From: Rhineura floridana
Taxonomy: Eukaryota > Chordata > Lepidosauria > Squamata > Rhineuridae
Direction of reading: 5' to 3'
Assembly: GCF_030035675.1 (NCBI RefSeq)
Contig: NC_084481.1
Coordinates: 235,010,927 to 235,074,926 of the forward strand
Length of the DNA stretch: 64,000 nucleotides
Part shown: one piece after another, positions 30,576 through 40,539 of the stretch
How the letters are laid out: the number at the start of each line of letters is the position of its first letter
How positions within the stretch are numbered: the first letter of the stretch is position 1
The notes under the pieces: model-generated
Told to the model about the DNA's origin: nothing
The model's database searches: none
Seen by the model: only the letters and a program-made list of their open reading frames with translations
Program-made: the position numbers and the translations under genes

Positions 30576-31041
30576 CAGGGCCGGCTCCAGGCATGCGGGG
30601 GCCCTTGGGCATCAGCTTGCCCTGGCCCCCCAGTGTGTGGGTGTGTGTGCGCGCGTGTGCATATGTGTGCATGCACGCCCCCCACCCCCCATGGCCCCCC
30701 TACCTGTCTAGTCTTTAACATTGCCCTTAATGAAGATGGCGGCCGCGGTTTCCCTAAGGGGACTGAAGCCTCTGCCACCATCTTTGTTGATAGCACATGT
30801 GTGTACTATGCATGCACATCTCTGCCATCAACTAAGATGGCGGCAGCAGCTTCAGTACCTTAGGGAAGCTGCGGCCGCCATCTTCATTAAGGGCAATGCT
30901 AAAAAGCTGGCTGACAGGTAAGTGGGGGGCGTGGATCACAGAAGGGGAGCTGAGGGCCCCTCAGGGGCCCCTCAGGGGCTCCTGTAGCTCCGGGGCCCTT
31001 GGGCCAGTGCCCAACCTGGCCGCCCTTTAGAACCAGCCCTG
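30576..31041. mobile_element. 466-bp MITE, CAGGGC-terminus family
   Basis: The left terminus is CAGGGCCGGCTCC; the right reads inward CAGGGCTGGTTCT. The flanks CATATGGG (30568-30575) and CGTACGGG (31042-31049) agree at 6 of 8 positions, both differences being transitions. Inside, 30719-30750 (CATTGCCCTTAATGAAGATG then GCGGCCGC) and 30868-30898 form a second, nearly perfect inverted repeat. Confidence 0.85.
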
Positions 31042-31049
31042 CGTACGGG

Positions 31050-32050
31050 CATTTCATTTGTTGGGTAATGGAGAATACTGTTTTCCAGGCTTAATGTACG
31101 ACTCGAGGTGTCACAAAGAAAAATGGTCTGGGAGACTCGCACAGTGCATAATGATGCTCCCATTTTAATGTTCCATAACTACATAACAGAGAAGCCTGGA
31201 AAAGATATTTAAAAGATGTAACGTTATGGACAGCCTCATTTAGTTCATCTCTCTCCATCTTTGTTCTTTAGATTGCATTGTGGCCACCAGTTCTCACACA
31301 GTTATGAGATTTGGGAGGGGCTGTGGGAAACTGTGAGCGATGGATCTCTGGTGGAAAATACTGCTGCGGAAACAGAAAATAATATTTTCATAATTATGGT
31401 GCCTCAGGAGCCTCTGACAGCTGCCGTTTTATCTTTGTCTTGTCTGTTATGGTGTAGAATGAAAAAGCTTTTGCTGGCATTGGGTGGAACCATGGTCATC
31501 ACCCTACCGCTGTGTTGCCACTAGGTTCTGCGACATAATTTTTTTTTTTGGAACAAGGAGTGATGAGGTAAGAAGTGAGAGGCAAAAAAAAAAAATCATC
31601 CAACCAGCTGTCGTGTTATGGGAGAAACAGTTTCTTGGATTTAGTATAGCATGGTTTCTCTGTGGGCATCAAAATGGATATCCTACTGAGGCATCATTTG
31701 CTAAAAGAGGCTCATTATGATGCCTTCTCAACAGAACTGGCCAGGTGCAAGGAAAGGGGTGTGATGACAAGTAGATGGATGCCCTTAATGAAACACTGAG
31801 CCTGTCACCAAGAGTGCACGGGGCAGGTGTGTAGAATTATTTTTGGAATGAATTTTGGGGGGCTTCTGCCATTCTTTTTGCTTTCAGTCCTATGGATTAG
31901 TTTCAGGACAAGAGGTGAGTGTTCAATCCCTTATGAAGGTCACGCTTTTTTTTAGGGTTGGGTAGGTTAACAGGCCAGTGGGAATAATGGTCACAGCAAA
32001 ACAAAGCAACTTTTTCATAATAGTCATAGTCAGAGGAGAAGACATGTTAG
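31050..32050. other. Unique-looking DNA, no gene seen
   Basis: No exon or repeat recognised. 31250-31470 has a non-repetitive, slightly A/T-rich texture. The frames at 31261 and 31484 have no family motif. Confidence 0.35.
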
Positions 32051-32057
32051 TTGGTTT

Positions 32058-32468
32058 TAGGGATGGGAGAGAAATTCAATTCAGTTTGCAGTTCAAGCCA
32101 AATCTATCAAGTTCATACTGTCCAAAACAATTTGAGAACTGAAACACAGCCACCCTTCGAAATTTGCACATACCCGAATTTTGCAACGCAATTCTCCAAC
32201 CAACCAATGCTTATAAAAAGTCATATATTAGGGGAAAGTGTGCATAAAAATGAATATATTAGTGAAAAATAACATACAAAAATACATTACATTGTGCATT
32301 ATATTAGGAGAAATTGTTGCAAAGATGTAGTCATTAGTCAAAACTTTACACAAAAATGTGAAATTCGCACTAAAATGCTGAAAAATTTTCACAAGGAGCA
32401 AATTGCTGCAGAACTGAATTTAAGATTGGAAAAATGAGAAACTGAGGGAAGTGAAACCTTCATGCCTA
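32058..32468 (-). mobile_element. hAT-type MITE, TAGGGATGGG family
   Basis: The left end is TAGGGATGGGAGAGAAATTC; the body is the inverse of the copy at 12449. The right end near GCCTA is worn. The flanks GTTGGTTT (32050-32057) and GACGGTTT (32469-32476) agree at 6 of 8 positions. Confidence 0.8.
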
Positions 32469-32969
32469 GACGGTTTGCAGCAAAACCAACAAAAGAGCCT
32501 TGAGGCTGGTCCAAGAAGGGCCAATATTCTGTATCAAACCATCAAAGTAACTGATGGTCCTATTGCAAGATATCATCTTCATTTCATCTTGCTTGCCAAT
32601 ACAGATCATTTTTGTTATTCTGTAGAGACGTCACACCAATAACTGCCTCTGCTTCACACAGTACAGTTAAGAGAAACCCTATTATAGTCTCCTTGGTGCA
32701 AAAGGACAGGATGTTTTTGGCACTGAGCATATTAGGACCATCACAAATTGTGCTCCCAGATTGCCTTGGTCCTAGAGCATTGTTTTTAGTGAATCCCTGC
32801 CCCTGAACAACCACTAAAGAAGCACACAGAGAATGTGGTTGACATACCAGCATGTTCTACTTGGATATTTGCTTAATAGGAATAACTTGTTTTGAATTTG
32901 CTAGTCACAGGGACGAGCAAAGAAGGATGTATTGCCCACTCCCCTGCCCACTACTGCCTTTGCAGCTTG

Positions 32970-34903
32970 TGGTGTTCTGCAACAAGTCCCTGCTCGTTCT
33001 TGAGCCAACTCGGTGGCAGTCATCCAGTGGAGCTACCCGGGGGGTATGTGGCCTTTTCTATTCTGGCTCAAAGGAAGAGCCGTTGCAGCCTACTGTGACA
33101 TGTTTGCTAGACATTTTTAGGATAAAATTGCTTGTATCCATAGGGACGTTGACTTTTACTGCTGTGACAGATCAGTCTCATGGGGCTTATTAAGAGTGCC
33201 AGAGGGGGCCTAGCCGAGTGTGTGAAGGAAGTGGCCAATGCCTCCCTACAACAAGGCAGAGTTCCAATGTGCCTAAAGGAGGCAGTTGTAAGGTCTTTGT
33301 TGAAAAAGCCCTCCCTGGACCCCTCTATTCTGGATAATTATCGACCAGTGTCTAATATCCCATTCCTGGGCAAGGTAATAGAGCGTGTGGTGGCCTCCCA
33401 ACTACAGGGATTCCTGGATGAAACGGATTATCTAGATCCATTTCAGTCTGGTTTCAGACCTGGTTATGGGACGGAGACGGCTTTGGTCACCTTGGTAGAT
33501 GACCTACGCAGAGAACTGGACAGGGGGAGTGTGTCCCTGTTGGTTCTGTTGGACCTCTCAGCGGCTTTTGATACCATTGACCATGGTATCCTTCTGGGTC
33601 GCCTTACCAGGATGGGACTTGGGGGCACCGTTTTACGATGGCTCCGTTCCTTCCTGGAGGGTCGAACCCAGAAGGTGGTGCTGGGGGATTCCTGTTCAAC
33701 TCCTTTGCCGTTGGCCTGTGGGGTCCCTCAGGGTTCAGTTCTGTCCCCCATGTTATTTAATATCTACATGAAACTGCTGGGAGAGGTTGTCTGGAGATTT
33801 GGGGTTTGGTGCCACCAGTATGCACATGACACCCAACTCTACTTCTCCTTTCCATCTAATTCCAAGGAAACTGTCTTGGTTCTAAACCAGTGTCTGACAG
33901 CAGTGGTGGACTGGATGAGGGTGAACAAGCAGAAGCTTAATCCAGACAAGACAGAGGTGCTCCTAGTCAGTTGAAAGGCGGATCAGGGAATAGGGGTTCA
34001 GCCTGTGCTGGATGGGGTTACACTCCCCCTGAAGACGCAGGTTCGCAGTTTGGGTGTGCTCCTGGACTCAGCCTTAAACCTGGAGGCCCAGGTTTCTGCG
34101 GTGGCCAGGAATGCTTTTGCACAGTTAAGATTAGTGCGCCAACTGCGCCCGTTCCTGCAGTTGTCTGATCTGGCTATGGTGACACATGCCTTAGTTGCAT
34201 CCCGCTTAGACTACTGTAACGTGCTCTACGTGGGCCTGCCTTTGAAGACTGTTGGGAAACTTCAGCTGGTGCAACGAGCTGCAGCCAGAATGTTAACTGG
34301 GGCTGGTTACAGGGACCATACAACTCCCCTGTTGCAACAGCTCCACTGGCTGCCAGTCTGTTTCCGGACACAATTCAAAGTGCTGGTTATGACCTATAAA
34401 GCCCTATACGGCTTAGGTCCAGGCTATCTGTCAGACCGTATCTCCCTATATGAACCTGCCCGGGCCCTGAGATCCTCAGGAGAGACCCTTCTCACGATCC
34501 CAACACCTTCACAAGTGCGATTAGTGGGGACATGAGATAGGGCCTTTTCGGTGGCTGCCTCTAGGCTCTGGAACTCCCTCCCTAGGGAGCAAGAATGGCC
34601 TCCTCTGTGCAGTCCTTCCGCCGACAGCTAAAGACTTTTTTCTTCCGGCAGGCCTTTGGAACTGAAGGCTTTAAGAGTAGTGACTGAAGAGGATGCTGTA
34701 TGTTATTGTTTTACTTGTATGCTCCTAAACTGGGTTGCAGTATTTTAAGAGTAATTGGTTTTAACATCTTAATAGTTTAATCCTGTTTTAATGCTGATTT
34801 TATATGTTTATATGTTTTATATTTTTATAAATGATATGTACTTATTTTTATCTGGAAGCCGCCTTGAGTTCCAGTTTGGAAAAAGGGCGGGGTATAAATA
34901 AAG

Positions 34904-34972
<69 letters not shown>
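32970..34972 (+). mobile_element. L2 LINE, RT to 3' end, with (AAT)n tail
   Basis: The frame 33180-33974 encodes the RT: SARGGLAECVKEVANASLQQ, NYRPVSNIPFLGKVIERVVA, SGFRPGYGTETALVTLVDDL and CGVPQGSVLSPMLFNIYMKL. The catalytic box reads YAHD instead of YADD (33818-33829), so this copy is inactive. The C-terminus follows in 34005-34535 and beyond, separated by stops. Upstream pieces near 33090-33150 translate to FARHF and DKIACIHRDVD, with a deletion before 33180. The element ends in GGGCGGGGTATAAATAAAG and ~23 AAT units (34902-34972). Confidence 0.9.
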
Positions 34973-34975
34973 GGG

Positions 34976-35168
34976 TGCCCAGAGCACAGTCTGCGCAGAT
35001 GTCATTGGATGAATATCAGTTGTTATGGCTCATCATAGATTTGGACAAGCTTTGTTGATGAGTGTGTTCTTGACCCTTGACCTTCTTGGTTAATAACATC
35101 CCAGGGACTCCCAGTTCGTCCAAGGAGGAAACAAATACTTCCTAAAGAGAGGGAGTGGTCCCAAGCCA
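34976..35168 (+). mobile_element. L2 LINE internal fragment
   Basis: The frame includes RAQSAQMSLDEYQLLWLI and a following LDKL. It aligns with SGAQSSHVFLDEFQLVQLED in the copy at 35713. GAGGGAGTGGTCCCAAGC at the right edge aligns with the later GVVPNC region, so an internal deletion is present. A CR1 follows directly. Confidence 0.6.
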
Positions 35169-35169
35169 C

Positions 35170-35688
35170 TATTTGGCACTAGTTAGGCCTCATCTTGAGT
35201 ACTGTGTCCAGTTCTAGTCTCTGCACTTTAAGAAGGATGCAGACAAACCGGAACGGGTTCAGAGGAGGGCAACAAGGATGATCAGGGGACTGGAAACAAA
35301 GTCCTATGAGGAGAGACTGAAAGAACTGGGCATGTTTAGCCTGAAGAAGAGAAGGCTGAGGGGAGATATGATAGCATTCTTCAAGTACATGAAAGGCTAT
35401 CACAAAGAGGGGGGCCAGGATCTCTTCTCGATCGTCCGAGAGTGCAGGACACGGCATAATGGGCTCAAGATTTTGACTGAACATCAGGAAAATCTTCCTA
35501 ACTGTTAGAGCAGTATGATAATGGAACCAATGACCTAGAGAGGTAGTGGGCTCTCTGACACTGGAGGCATTCAAGAGGCAGCTGGACAGCCATCTGTCGG
35601 GAATGCTTTGATTTGGATTCCTGCATTGAGCAGGGGGTTGGACTTCATGGCCTTATAGGCCCCTTCCAACTCAATGATTCTATGAAAA
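35170..35688 (+). mobile_element. CR1 LINE 3' end (ATTCTATG-tail subfamily)
   Basis: The frame around 35278-35508 encodes RGLETKSYEERLKELGMFSL, RGDMIAFFKYMKG and DLFSIV, the CR1 C-terminus. A stop follows at 35506-35508 within the region equivalent to LPQDAV. The 3' UTR ends TATAGGCCCCTTCCAACTCA then ATGATTCTATGA. It is the same subfamily as the tails at 840, 6715, 46808 and 53467. Confidence 0.9.
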
Positions 35689-37898
35689 TGGTATACTCCG
35701 GAGCTGAGGGCGATGAAACAACATAGGAGAAGGCTTGAGTGCAGATGGAGATGGACTCCTGATGAATGCAACTTTGCACTGGTGAGTGCCTATAATAAGA
35801 CGTATTTTGGGGCAGTGCAGGCAGCAAAGAAACAACATTTCATTGCCTCTATTCAATCTTCTGTCTGCCGTCCGGCGGAGCTCTTTCGAACCGTCAAGGG
35901 GCTATTACACTCTGGCCCTAGAGATGCGATTGAATTTTCTAAAGCACGCTGTGACGAATTTGCTAGGCACTTCCAGGACAAAATTTCTTGCATCCGTCAG
36001 GACTTAGATTCCAATATTATAGCAGTTGGATCAAATGAGGTTTCCGGAGCACAGTCTAGTCATGTTTTTTTGGATGAGTTTCAATTGGTACAGCTTGAGG
36101 ACGTTGACAAGGTGCTTGGACAGGTGCGTGCAACCACTTCTGTGTTAGATCCTTGCCCCTCTTGGCTAATAAAAGCTAGCAGAGATGGCACTGCCGGCTG
36201 GGCTAGGGAAGTGATTAATGCTTCATTATATGAGGGAGTGGTCCCGAACTGCCTTAAGGCGGCGGTAGTGAGACCACTTCTGAAGAAATCTTCCCTAGAC
36301 CCTGAAAATCTTAATAACTACAGGCCGGTAGCAAATATTCCAATTCTGGGCAAGGTTCTGGAAAGGGTGGTTGCATCCCAGCTCCAGGCATTCTTGGATG
36401 AGACCGATTATCTGGATCCATTTCAATCGGGTTTCAGGCCCGGTTTTGGCACGGAGACGGCCTTGGTCGCCCTGTATGACGACTTGTGTTGTGAGAAAGA
36501 CAGAGGGAGTGTAACCCTGTTGATTCTCCTCGACCTCTCAGCGGCTTTTGATACCATCGACCATGGTATCCTTCTGGGGAGGCTTGAGGATTTGGGAGTT
36601 GGAGGTACTGCTTGGCAGTGGTTCCGCTCCTATCTGGCAGGTCGTCTCCAGAAAGTAGTGCTTGGGGAGCACTACTCGACGCCCTGGGTTCTCCAATATG
36701 GAGTTCCGCAGGGATCAGTTCTGTCCCCCATGCTCTTTAACATCTATATGAAGCCACTGGGTGCTGTCATTAGGAGTTTTGGAGTGCATTTTCATCAGTA
36801 TGCTGATGATACGCAGCTCTACTTCTCCTTTTCATCTTCTTCAGGTGACGCCGTCAAGGTACTAAACCGATGCCTGGCCACGATAATGGACTGGATGAGA
36901 GCGAACAAATTGAAGCTCAATCCAGACAAGACTGAGATGCTGTTAGTAAATGGATCCCCTGACCAGATGATGGATGTTCGACCTGCTCTGCATGGGGTTA
37001 CACTCCCCCTGAAGGAGCAAGTGCGCAGCTTGGGAGTCCTTTTGGACCCGTCCTTGTCACTGGAGGCACAGGTGGCCTCGGTGGCACGGAGTGCTTTTTA
37101 CCAACTTAGACTGGTGGCCCAGCTACGCCCATATCTGGACAGGGAACAACTTGCTTCAGTTGTTCATGCTCTGGTAACCTCAAAATTGGACTACTGCAAT
37201 GAACTCTACGTGGGGCTGCCCTTGAAGACGGTTCGGAAACTGCAGCTCGTGCAGAATGCAGTGGCCAGATTGATAACTGGGACCAAGCGGTCAGAACATG
37301 TAACACCGATTCTGGCCCACCTGCACTGGCTGCCTATATGTTTCCGGGCCCGATTCAAGGTGTTGGTTTTAACCTATAAAGCCTTACACGGCACGGGCCC
37401 ACAATACCTGATGGAACGTCTCTCCCGATATGAACCTACCCGTACACTACGCTCAACATCGAAGGCCCTCCTCCGGGTGCCTACTCAGAAAGACGCCCGG
37501 AAGGCGATTACAAGAAAGAGGGCCTTCTCGGTAGTGGCCCCCGAACTATGGAACACCCTTCCTGATGAGGTACGCCTGGCGCCCACATTACTATCTTTTT
37601 GGCGCCAGGTGAAAACCTTCCTCTTTTCCCAGGCATTTTAGCATTTTAGTATTTTTAGTATTGGTATTTTAAAAACAAAACTCAGTTTGTATGCCACACT
37701 TTTTTGTAATTATCTATTAACTTGCATTTCTTTATGGGTTTAATTATGTTTTTTAACTTTTTTACTGATGTATATCTATATTGTTGATTATGATGACTAG
37801 ATTTTAAATTGTATATGAAATGCTTTTCCTGTTGTACACCGCCCTGAGAGCCCAGGCTATGGGCGGTATAAAAATTTAATTAAATAAATAAATAAAAG
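35689..37898 (+). mobile_element. L2 LINE with unbroken 642-codon frame
   Basis: It starts at KWYTPELR in the region between endonuclease and RT and ends in a (TAAA)n tail near 37898. The endonuclease is missing, so the element is 5'-truncated. The 3' UTR ends in CACCGCCCTGAGAGCCCAGG and GGGCGGTATAAAAATTTAAT. It directly follows a CR1 tail. Confidence 0.92.
35713..37641 (+). CDS. L2 ORF2 fragment: linker, reverse transcriptase, C-terminus
   Basis: The frame has no internal stop. Residues 1-140 are the linker (FARHFQDKISCIRQDLDS). RT motifs follow in order: NNYRPVANIPILGKVLERVV (about 197-216), SGFRPGFGTETALVALYDDL, LLDLSAAFDTIDHGIL, YGVPQGSVLSPMLFNIYMKP, and the catalytic HQYADDTQLYFSF with YADD at residues 363-366. 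The C-terminus holds YVGLPLKTVRKLQLVQNA, ARFKVLVLTYKALHG and the end SFWRQVKTFLFSQAF. The RT residues are intact, but without the endonuclease it cannot be a complete element protein. The first ATG is a convenience start; the real frame is open upstream. Confidence 0.88.
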   Translation: MKQHRRRLECRWRWTPDECNFALVSAYNKTYFGAVQAAKKQHFIASIQSSVCRPAELFRTVKGLLHSGPRDAIEFSKARCDEFARHFQDKISCIRQDLDSNIIAVGSNEVSGAQSSHVFLDEFQLVQLEDVDKVLGQVRATTSVLDPCPSWLIKASRDGTAGWAREVINASLYEGVVPNCLKAAVVRPLLKKSSLDPENLNNYRPVANIPILGKVLERVVASQLQAFLDETDYLDPFQSGFRPGFGTETALVALYDDLCCEKDRGSVTLLILLDLSAAFDTIDHGILLGRLEDLGVGGTAWQWFRSYLAGRLQKVVLGEHYSTPWVLQYGVPQGSVLSPMLFNIYMKPLGAVIRSFGVHFHQYADDTQLYFSFSSSSGDAVKVLNRCLATIMDWMRANKLKLNPDKTEMLLVNGSPDQMMDVRPALHGVTLPLKEQVRSLGVLLDPSLSLEAQVASVARSAFYQLRLVAQLRPYLDREQLASVVHALVTSKLDYCNELYVGLPLKTVRKLQLVQNAVARLITGTKRSEHVTPILAHLHWLPICFRARFKVLVLTYKALHGTGPQYLMERLSRYEPTRTLRSTSKALLRVPTQKDARKAITRKRAFSVVAPELWNTLPDEVRLAPTLLSFWRQVKTFLFSQAF

Positions 37899-38143
37899 AG
37901 GTGGCAGTGAGACCACTCCTTAAGGAGCCCTCCTTGAACCTGAAATATCTGAAAAAACTATAGACCAATTACCAATATCCCTTCCTTGCCAAAATTCTTG
38001 AGCAGGTGGTTGCTGTCCAACTTCAGGCATTCTTGGATGAGGCTGATTTTCTAGCTCCATTTCAATCAGGGTTTGGGTCTAGCTTCGGCACTGACATGGC
38101 CTTGGTTGCCCTGTGTGATGACCTGTGTCGAGCGGTAGTGTAG

Positions 38144-38555
38144 AGACAAATTCAGAAGTACAGAGTCCCTTCATGATAGTCACAGCCACATACCCTTCTC
38201 CCCTTTTTTGCTGCTGGTTTCAGAATGAGATCCTTGTTAATGCCGTCCTTCATAACAACAGATGAGCCTAACAGCCAATCAGCATGAAAGGGGAGAGTGT
38301 TAGCTACTGAAAAGAGTCTTCTCAGTGACTGGCTCACTTCCTTTCACTCTGGCTCCAACCAGCAGGGAGCATGTTAGAAGACTCTTCTCAATGGCTAACA
38401 CACCCTTTCATGCTGATTGGCTCATAGGGTACTGGGGACATAGGGACCGTGATCCCCAAAAGATAAGGGGTCTAAGACCCCCTGAGACTCTGGATGACTT
38501 CTCCCTTAGCATCAGGAGAAAAACAGGGGGAGCATGTGTCCCTGTGATGTTCCAT
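38144..38555. repeat. Foldback repeat
   Basis: CCAATCAGCATGAAAGGGGA, TGTTAGCTACTGAAAAGAGT (about 38274-38312) and their inverse AAGACTCTTCTCAATGGCTA, CCTTTCATGCTGATTGG (about 38379-38423) form arms around a ~65-bp centre. Outer limits and family are not determined. Confidence 0.6.
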
Positions 38556-39343
38556 GTTCCTGTGTAAGTAATTGATGCGGGTTTGTTTCAATATTTATGG
38601 TAAGTGAGGTTTAATAGTTTAAGTATGGTAAATGGTGAGATCTGGGAGGGGAGAATGAGAGTTAGGAATGTTGGCGTATGCTGCGTGTGATTGGCTGGGT
38701 GAATGGGGGGCGGCTGGTTTATATTTGAAGGGCTTGATAGTTTAGATAGGGATAGGGAATTGACTGGGATACAGAGGGCCGGAGGGTGGGTGGGTGGGTT
38801 GGAGGGGATTATATAGGCAGGCTAATATTGATATTTACAATTAAGTAAGGACTGTGGCAACTATGTCAGTTAGGAACATATCTAGAAACCACATGCTTGA
38901 GTATTCAAAATGAAAACATTCTTGATGAGGATATATTGGTTAAATGAATAAACTTGTTTGTTTTTTATAAACCCGCCTGGTTCTTGGCCAGCTCCAAAGG
39001 GGCCATAAAGGGGCAGATCATAAACAAGAGTGAGGTAAAAGGTATATACGGTGGGAGTGAAAAGTACCTGCGAGGGACACCAACCAAGGAAGGAAGCTAA
39101 CCCACAGCTGTGGCCTTAGGGAAAAAACAAAAGGTGGCACGGGTGTGTGTGAGAGAGGCTTGCCTGGAAGCCTAGTAGGTATAGCAAGGGCTGAGGGAAT
39201 GGAACAGCCTTGCTGTACCTATAATGTGTACTCGTACACATATAACGTGCACACGCCTTCTCCTCGTACCTCCCTCGCTTGCTACTGCTGGCGAGGTGAA
39301 CATGGTGGTGGGCGGAGAAGAGGTGAGGTGACGTGGGGAGGCG
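38556..39343 (+). other. LTR-like fossil
   Basis: It resembles the region 61636-62334 in architecture. The shared features, in order, are: a TGT start with ATGGTAAGT; TGATTGGCTG; a poly(A) signal in AATAAACTTGTTT; CCGCCTGGTTCTTGG against CGCCTGATCCTTGG; and an end near TGACAG. No coding part is present, so a solo LTR or terminal fragment of an LTR element is the best reading. It looks old, since the two copies are well diverged. Boundaries are approximate. Confidence 0.4.
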
Positions 39344-39498
39344 TGACAGTCCCTGCTGATTCTTCTTGACATCTCAGTCGCTTTTGATACCATCAGGGTG
39401 TTCTCTGAATCAGCAAGCTGGGTTGGGGTTGGGCGGCATTGCTCTGCGGTGGTTCAACTCTTGGCTGAGCAGAGTCCTCCGGAGTTTTGGAGCATATT

Positions 39499-39667
39499 GC
39501 ATTCATTCATTCATTCATCCATCCATCCATCCATCCATCCATCCATCCATCCATCCATCCATCCATCCATCCATCCATCCATCCATCCATCCATCCATCC
39601 ATCCATTCATTCATTCATTCATTCATTCATTCATCCATCCATCCATCCATTCATTCATCATTCATTC
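39499..39667. repeat. (ATTC)n/(ATCC)n microsatellite, ~170 bp
   Basis: Blocks alternate: ATTC units, then about 27 ATCC units, then ATTC, ATCC and ATTC again. It lies exactly between the end of an L2 fragment and the 3' end of a minus-strand LINE (GTTGGCGATCACTCG from about 39671). The SIHPSIHP-type frames are repeat artefacts. Confidence 0.97.
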
Positions 39668-39937
39668 ATTCGTTGGCGATCACTCGTGGCCGAGTAAGAT
39701 TGTCTTCCAAGATGAGGTCTTTAACGGTGGGTCCGTAAGTGACTGTGGAGGCCAATTCTGGATCCACACAGCCTCCCACAGTGAGGACATCGGTTTCCCG
39801 TGATGAGGATTTGTTTGACGTGCCTTCCGCTTAGCTCGTTTGTCCCGTTCGCCCTGTATTCGTGCTTCTTCAAAGTCCACAGCACCTTTGATAATAGCCG
39901 ACCTCCATGTGGGACGCTCATGGGCCAAGACTTCCTG
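39668..39937 (-). mobile_element. Non-LTR retrotransposon C-terminal fragment with C2H2 finger
   Basis: Minus-strand frames encode VLAHERPTWRSAIIKGAVDF, EEARIQGERDKRAKRKARQT and, in the adjacent frame, [20 protein letters not shown]. It is the same family as 15639-16239, and the finger again sits one frame away from the upstream block. The upstream end is cut by a SINE. The 3' end meets the microsatellite. Confidence 0.75.
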
Positions 39938-40113
39938 AACACAGGAATCTGCCTTATACTGAGACAGGCCCACTGGCCCATCTAGCTCAGAATTGTCTTC
40001 ACTGACTGGCAGTGGCTCTCCAGGGTTTCAGGCAGGAGTCTCGCCCAGCCTTACCTAGAGATTGAACCCGGGCCCTTCTCCATGCAAAGAAGATGCTCTG
40101 GCTCTTCCCCTAC
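39938..40113 (-). mobile_element. tRNA-Ala-derived SINE
   Basis: In minus orientation: the end CACAGGAATCTGCCTTATAC, body CAGGCAGGAGTCTCGCCCAG, inverted B box GATTGAACCCGGGC and inverted anticodon arm ATGCAAAGAAGATGC. It interrupts the LINE fragment at 39668. Confidence 0.85.
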
Positions 40114-40117
40114 GGAG

Positions 40118-40535
40118 GTGAGTACGGACAAGGGAGGAATTTGATTCAGTTTGCCTTTAAAGGTGAGCTGACTTGCACATTCTAAAACAATATGAACACT
40201 GAAACATTGACGTCCTTCAAAGGTCACGCTTCTCTGAATTTCGCAATGCAGTTTGTAATATCTACAAAAATGCACATGTTAGGGTGAAATGGGCATAAAA
40301 ATGCACATACAGGTGGAGATAACACAGCAAGCTGCACTGCATTAGGGAGAGCCGCTTTGAAAAAAGGTGTACGTTAGGCAAAATTACATACAAATGTGTG
40401 TGTATTAGCAGAAATGCCCACTAACGTGATGACAAATTTTCATGAGGACTTTTTTTTTTTGGTAGAAAAAAATGCAAACTGATGTGGAAATATGGAGCAA
40501 TGAACTTAAGATTGGGGGAAAAAGAGACACCAAGG
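40118..40535 (-). mobile_element. hAT-type MITE, TAGGGATGGG family, worn ends
   Basis: ATTTGATTCAGTTTGCCTTT, TGCACATGTTAGGGTGAAAT and AACTTAAGATTGGGGG follow the order of the inverted copy at 32058. Termini are too changed to read a duplication. Confidence 0.65.
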
Positions 40536-40539
40536 GAAA

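Larger units (their letters stand above)
37899..39498 (+). mobile_element. L2 LINE RT fragment split by a composite insertion
   Basis: The left piece (37899-38143) encodes worn versions of VRPLLKEPSLN, IPFLAKILEQVVAVQLQAFL and a following GTDMALVALCDDLC. The right piece (39344-39498) resumes at [14 protein letters not shown] and continues to [12 protein letters not shown], the next block in the same protein. The ~1.2 kb between is a foldback element and an LTR-like fossil. Confidence 0.78.

Noticed and set aside
30462-30863. 133-codon frame with Cys-rich segment
   Set aside because: It lies across a MITE and its palindrome; no family motif.
34817-35058. Poly-Asn or poly-Tyr proteins
   Set aside because: Translation of the (AAT)n tail of an L2 on both strands.
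39366-39803. SIHPSIHP-repeat protein
   Set aside because: Translation of an ATCC/ATTC microsatellite in three frames.
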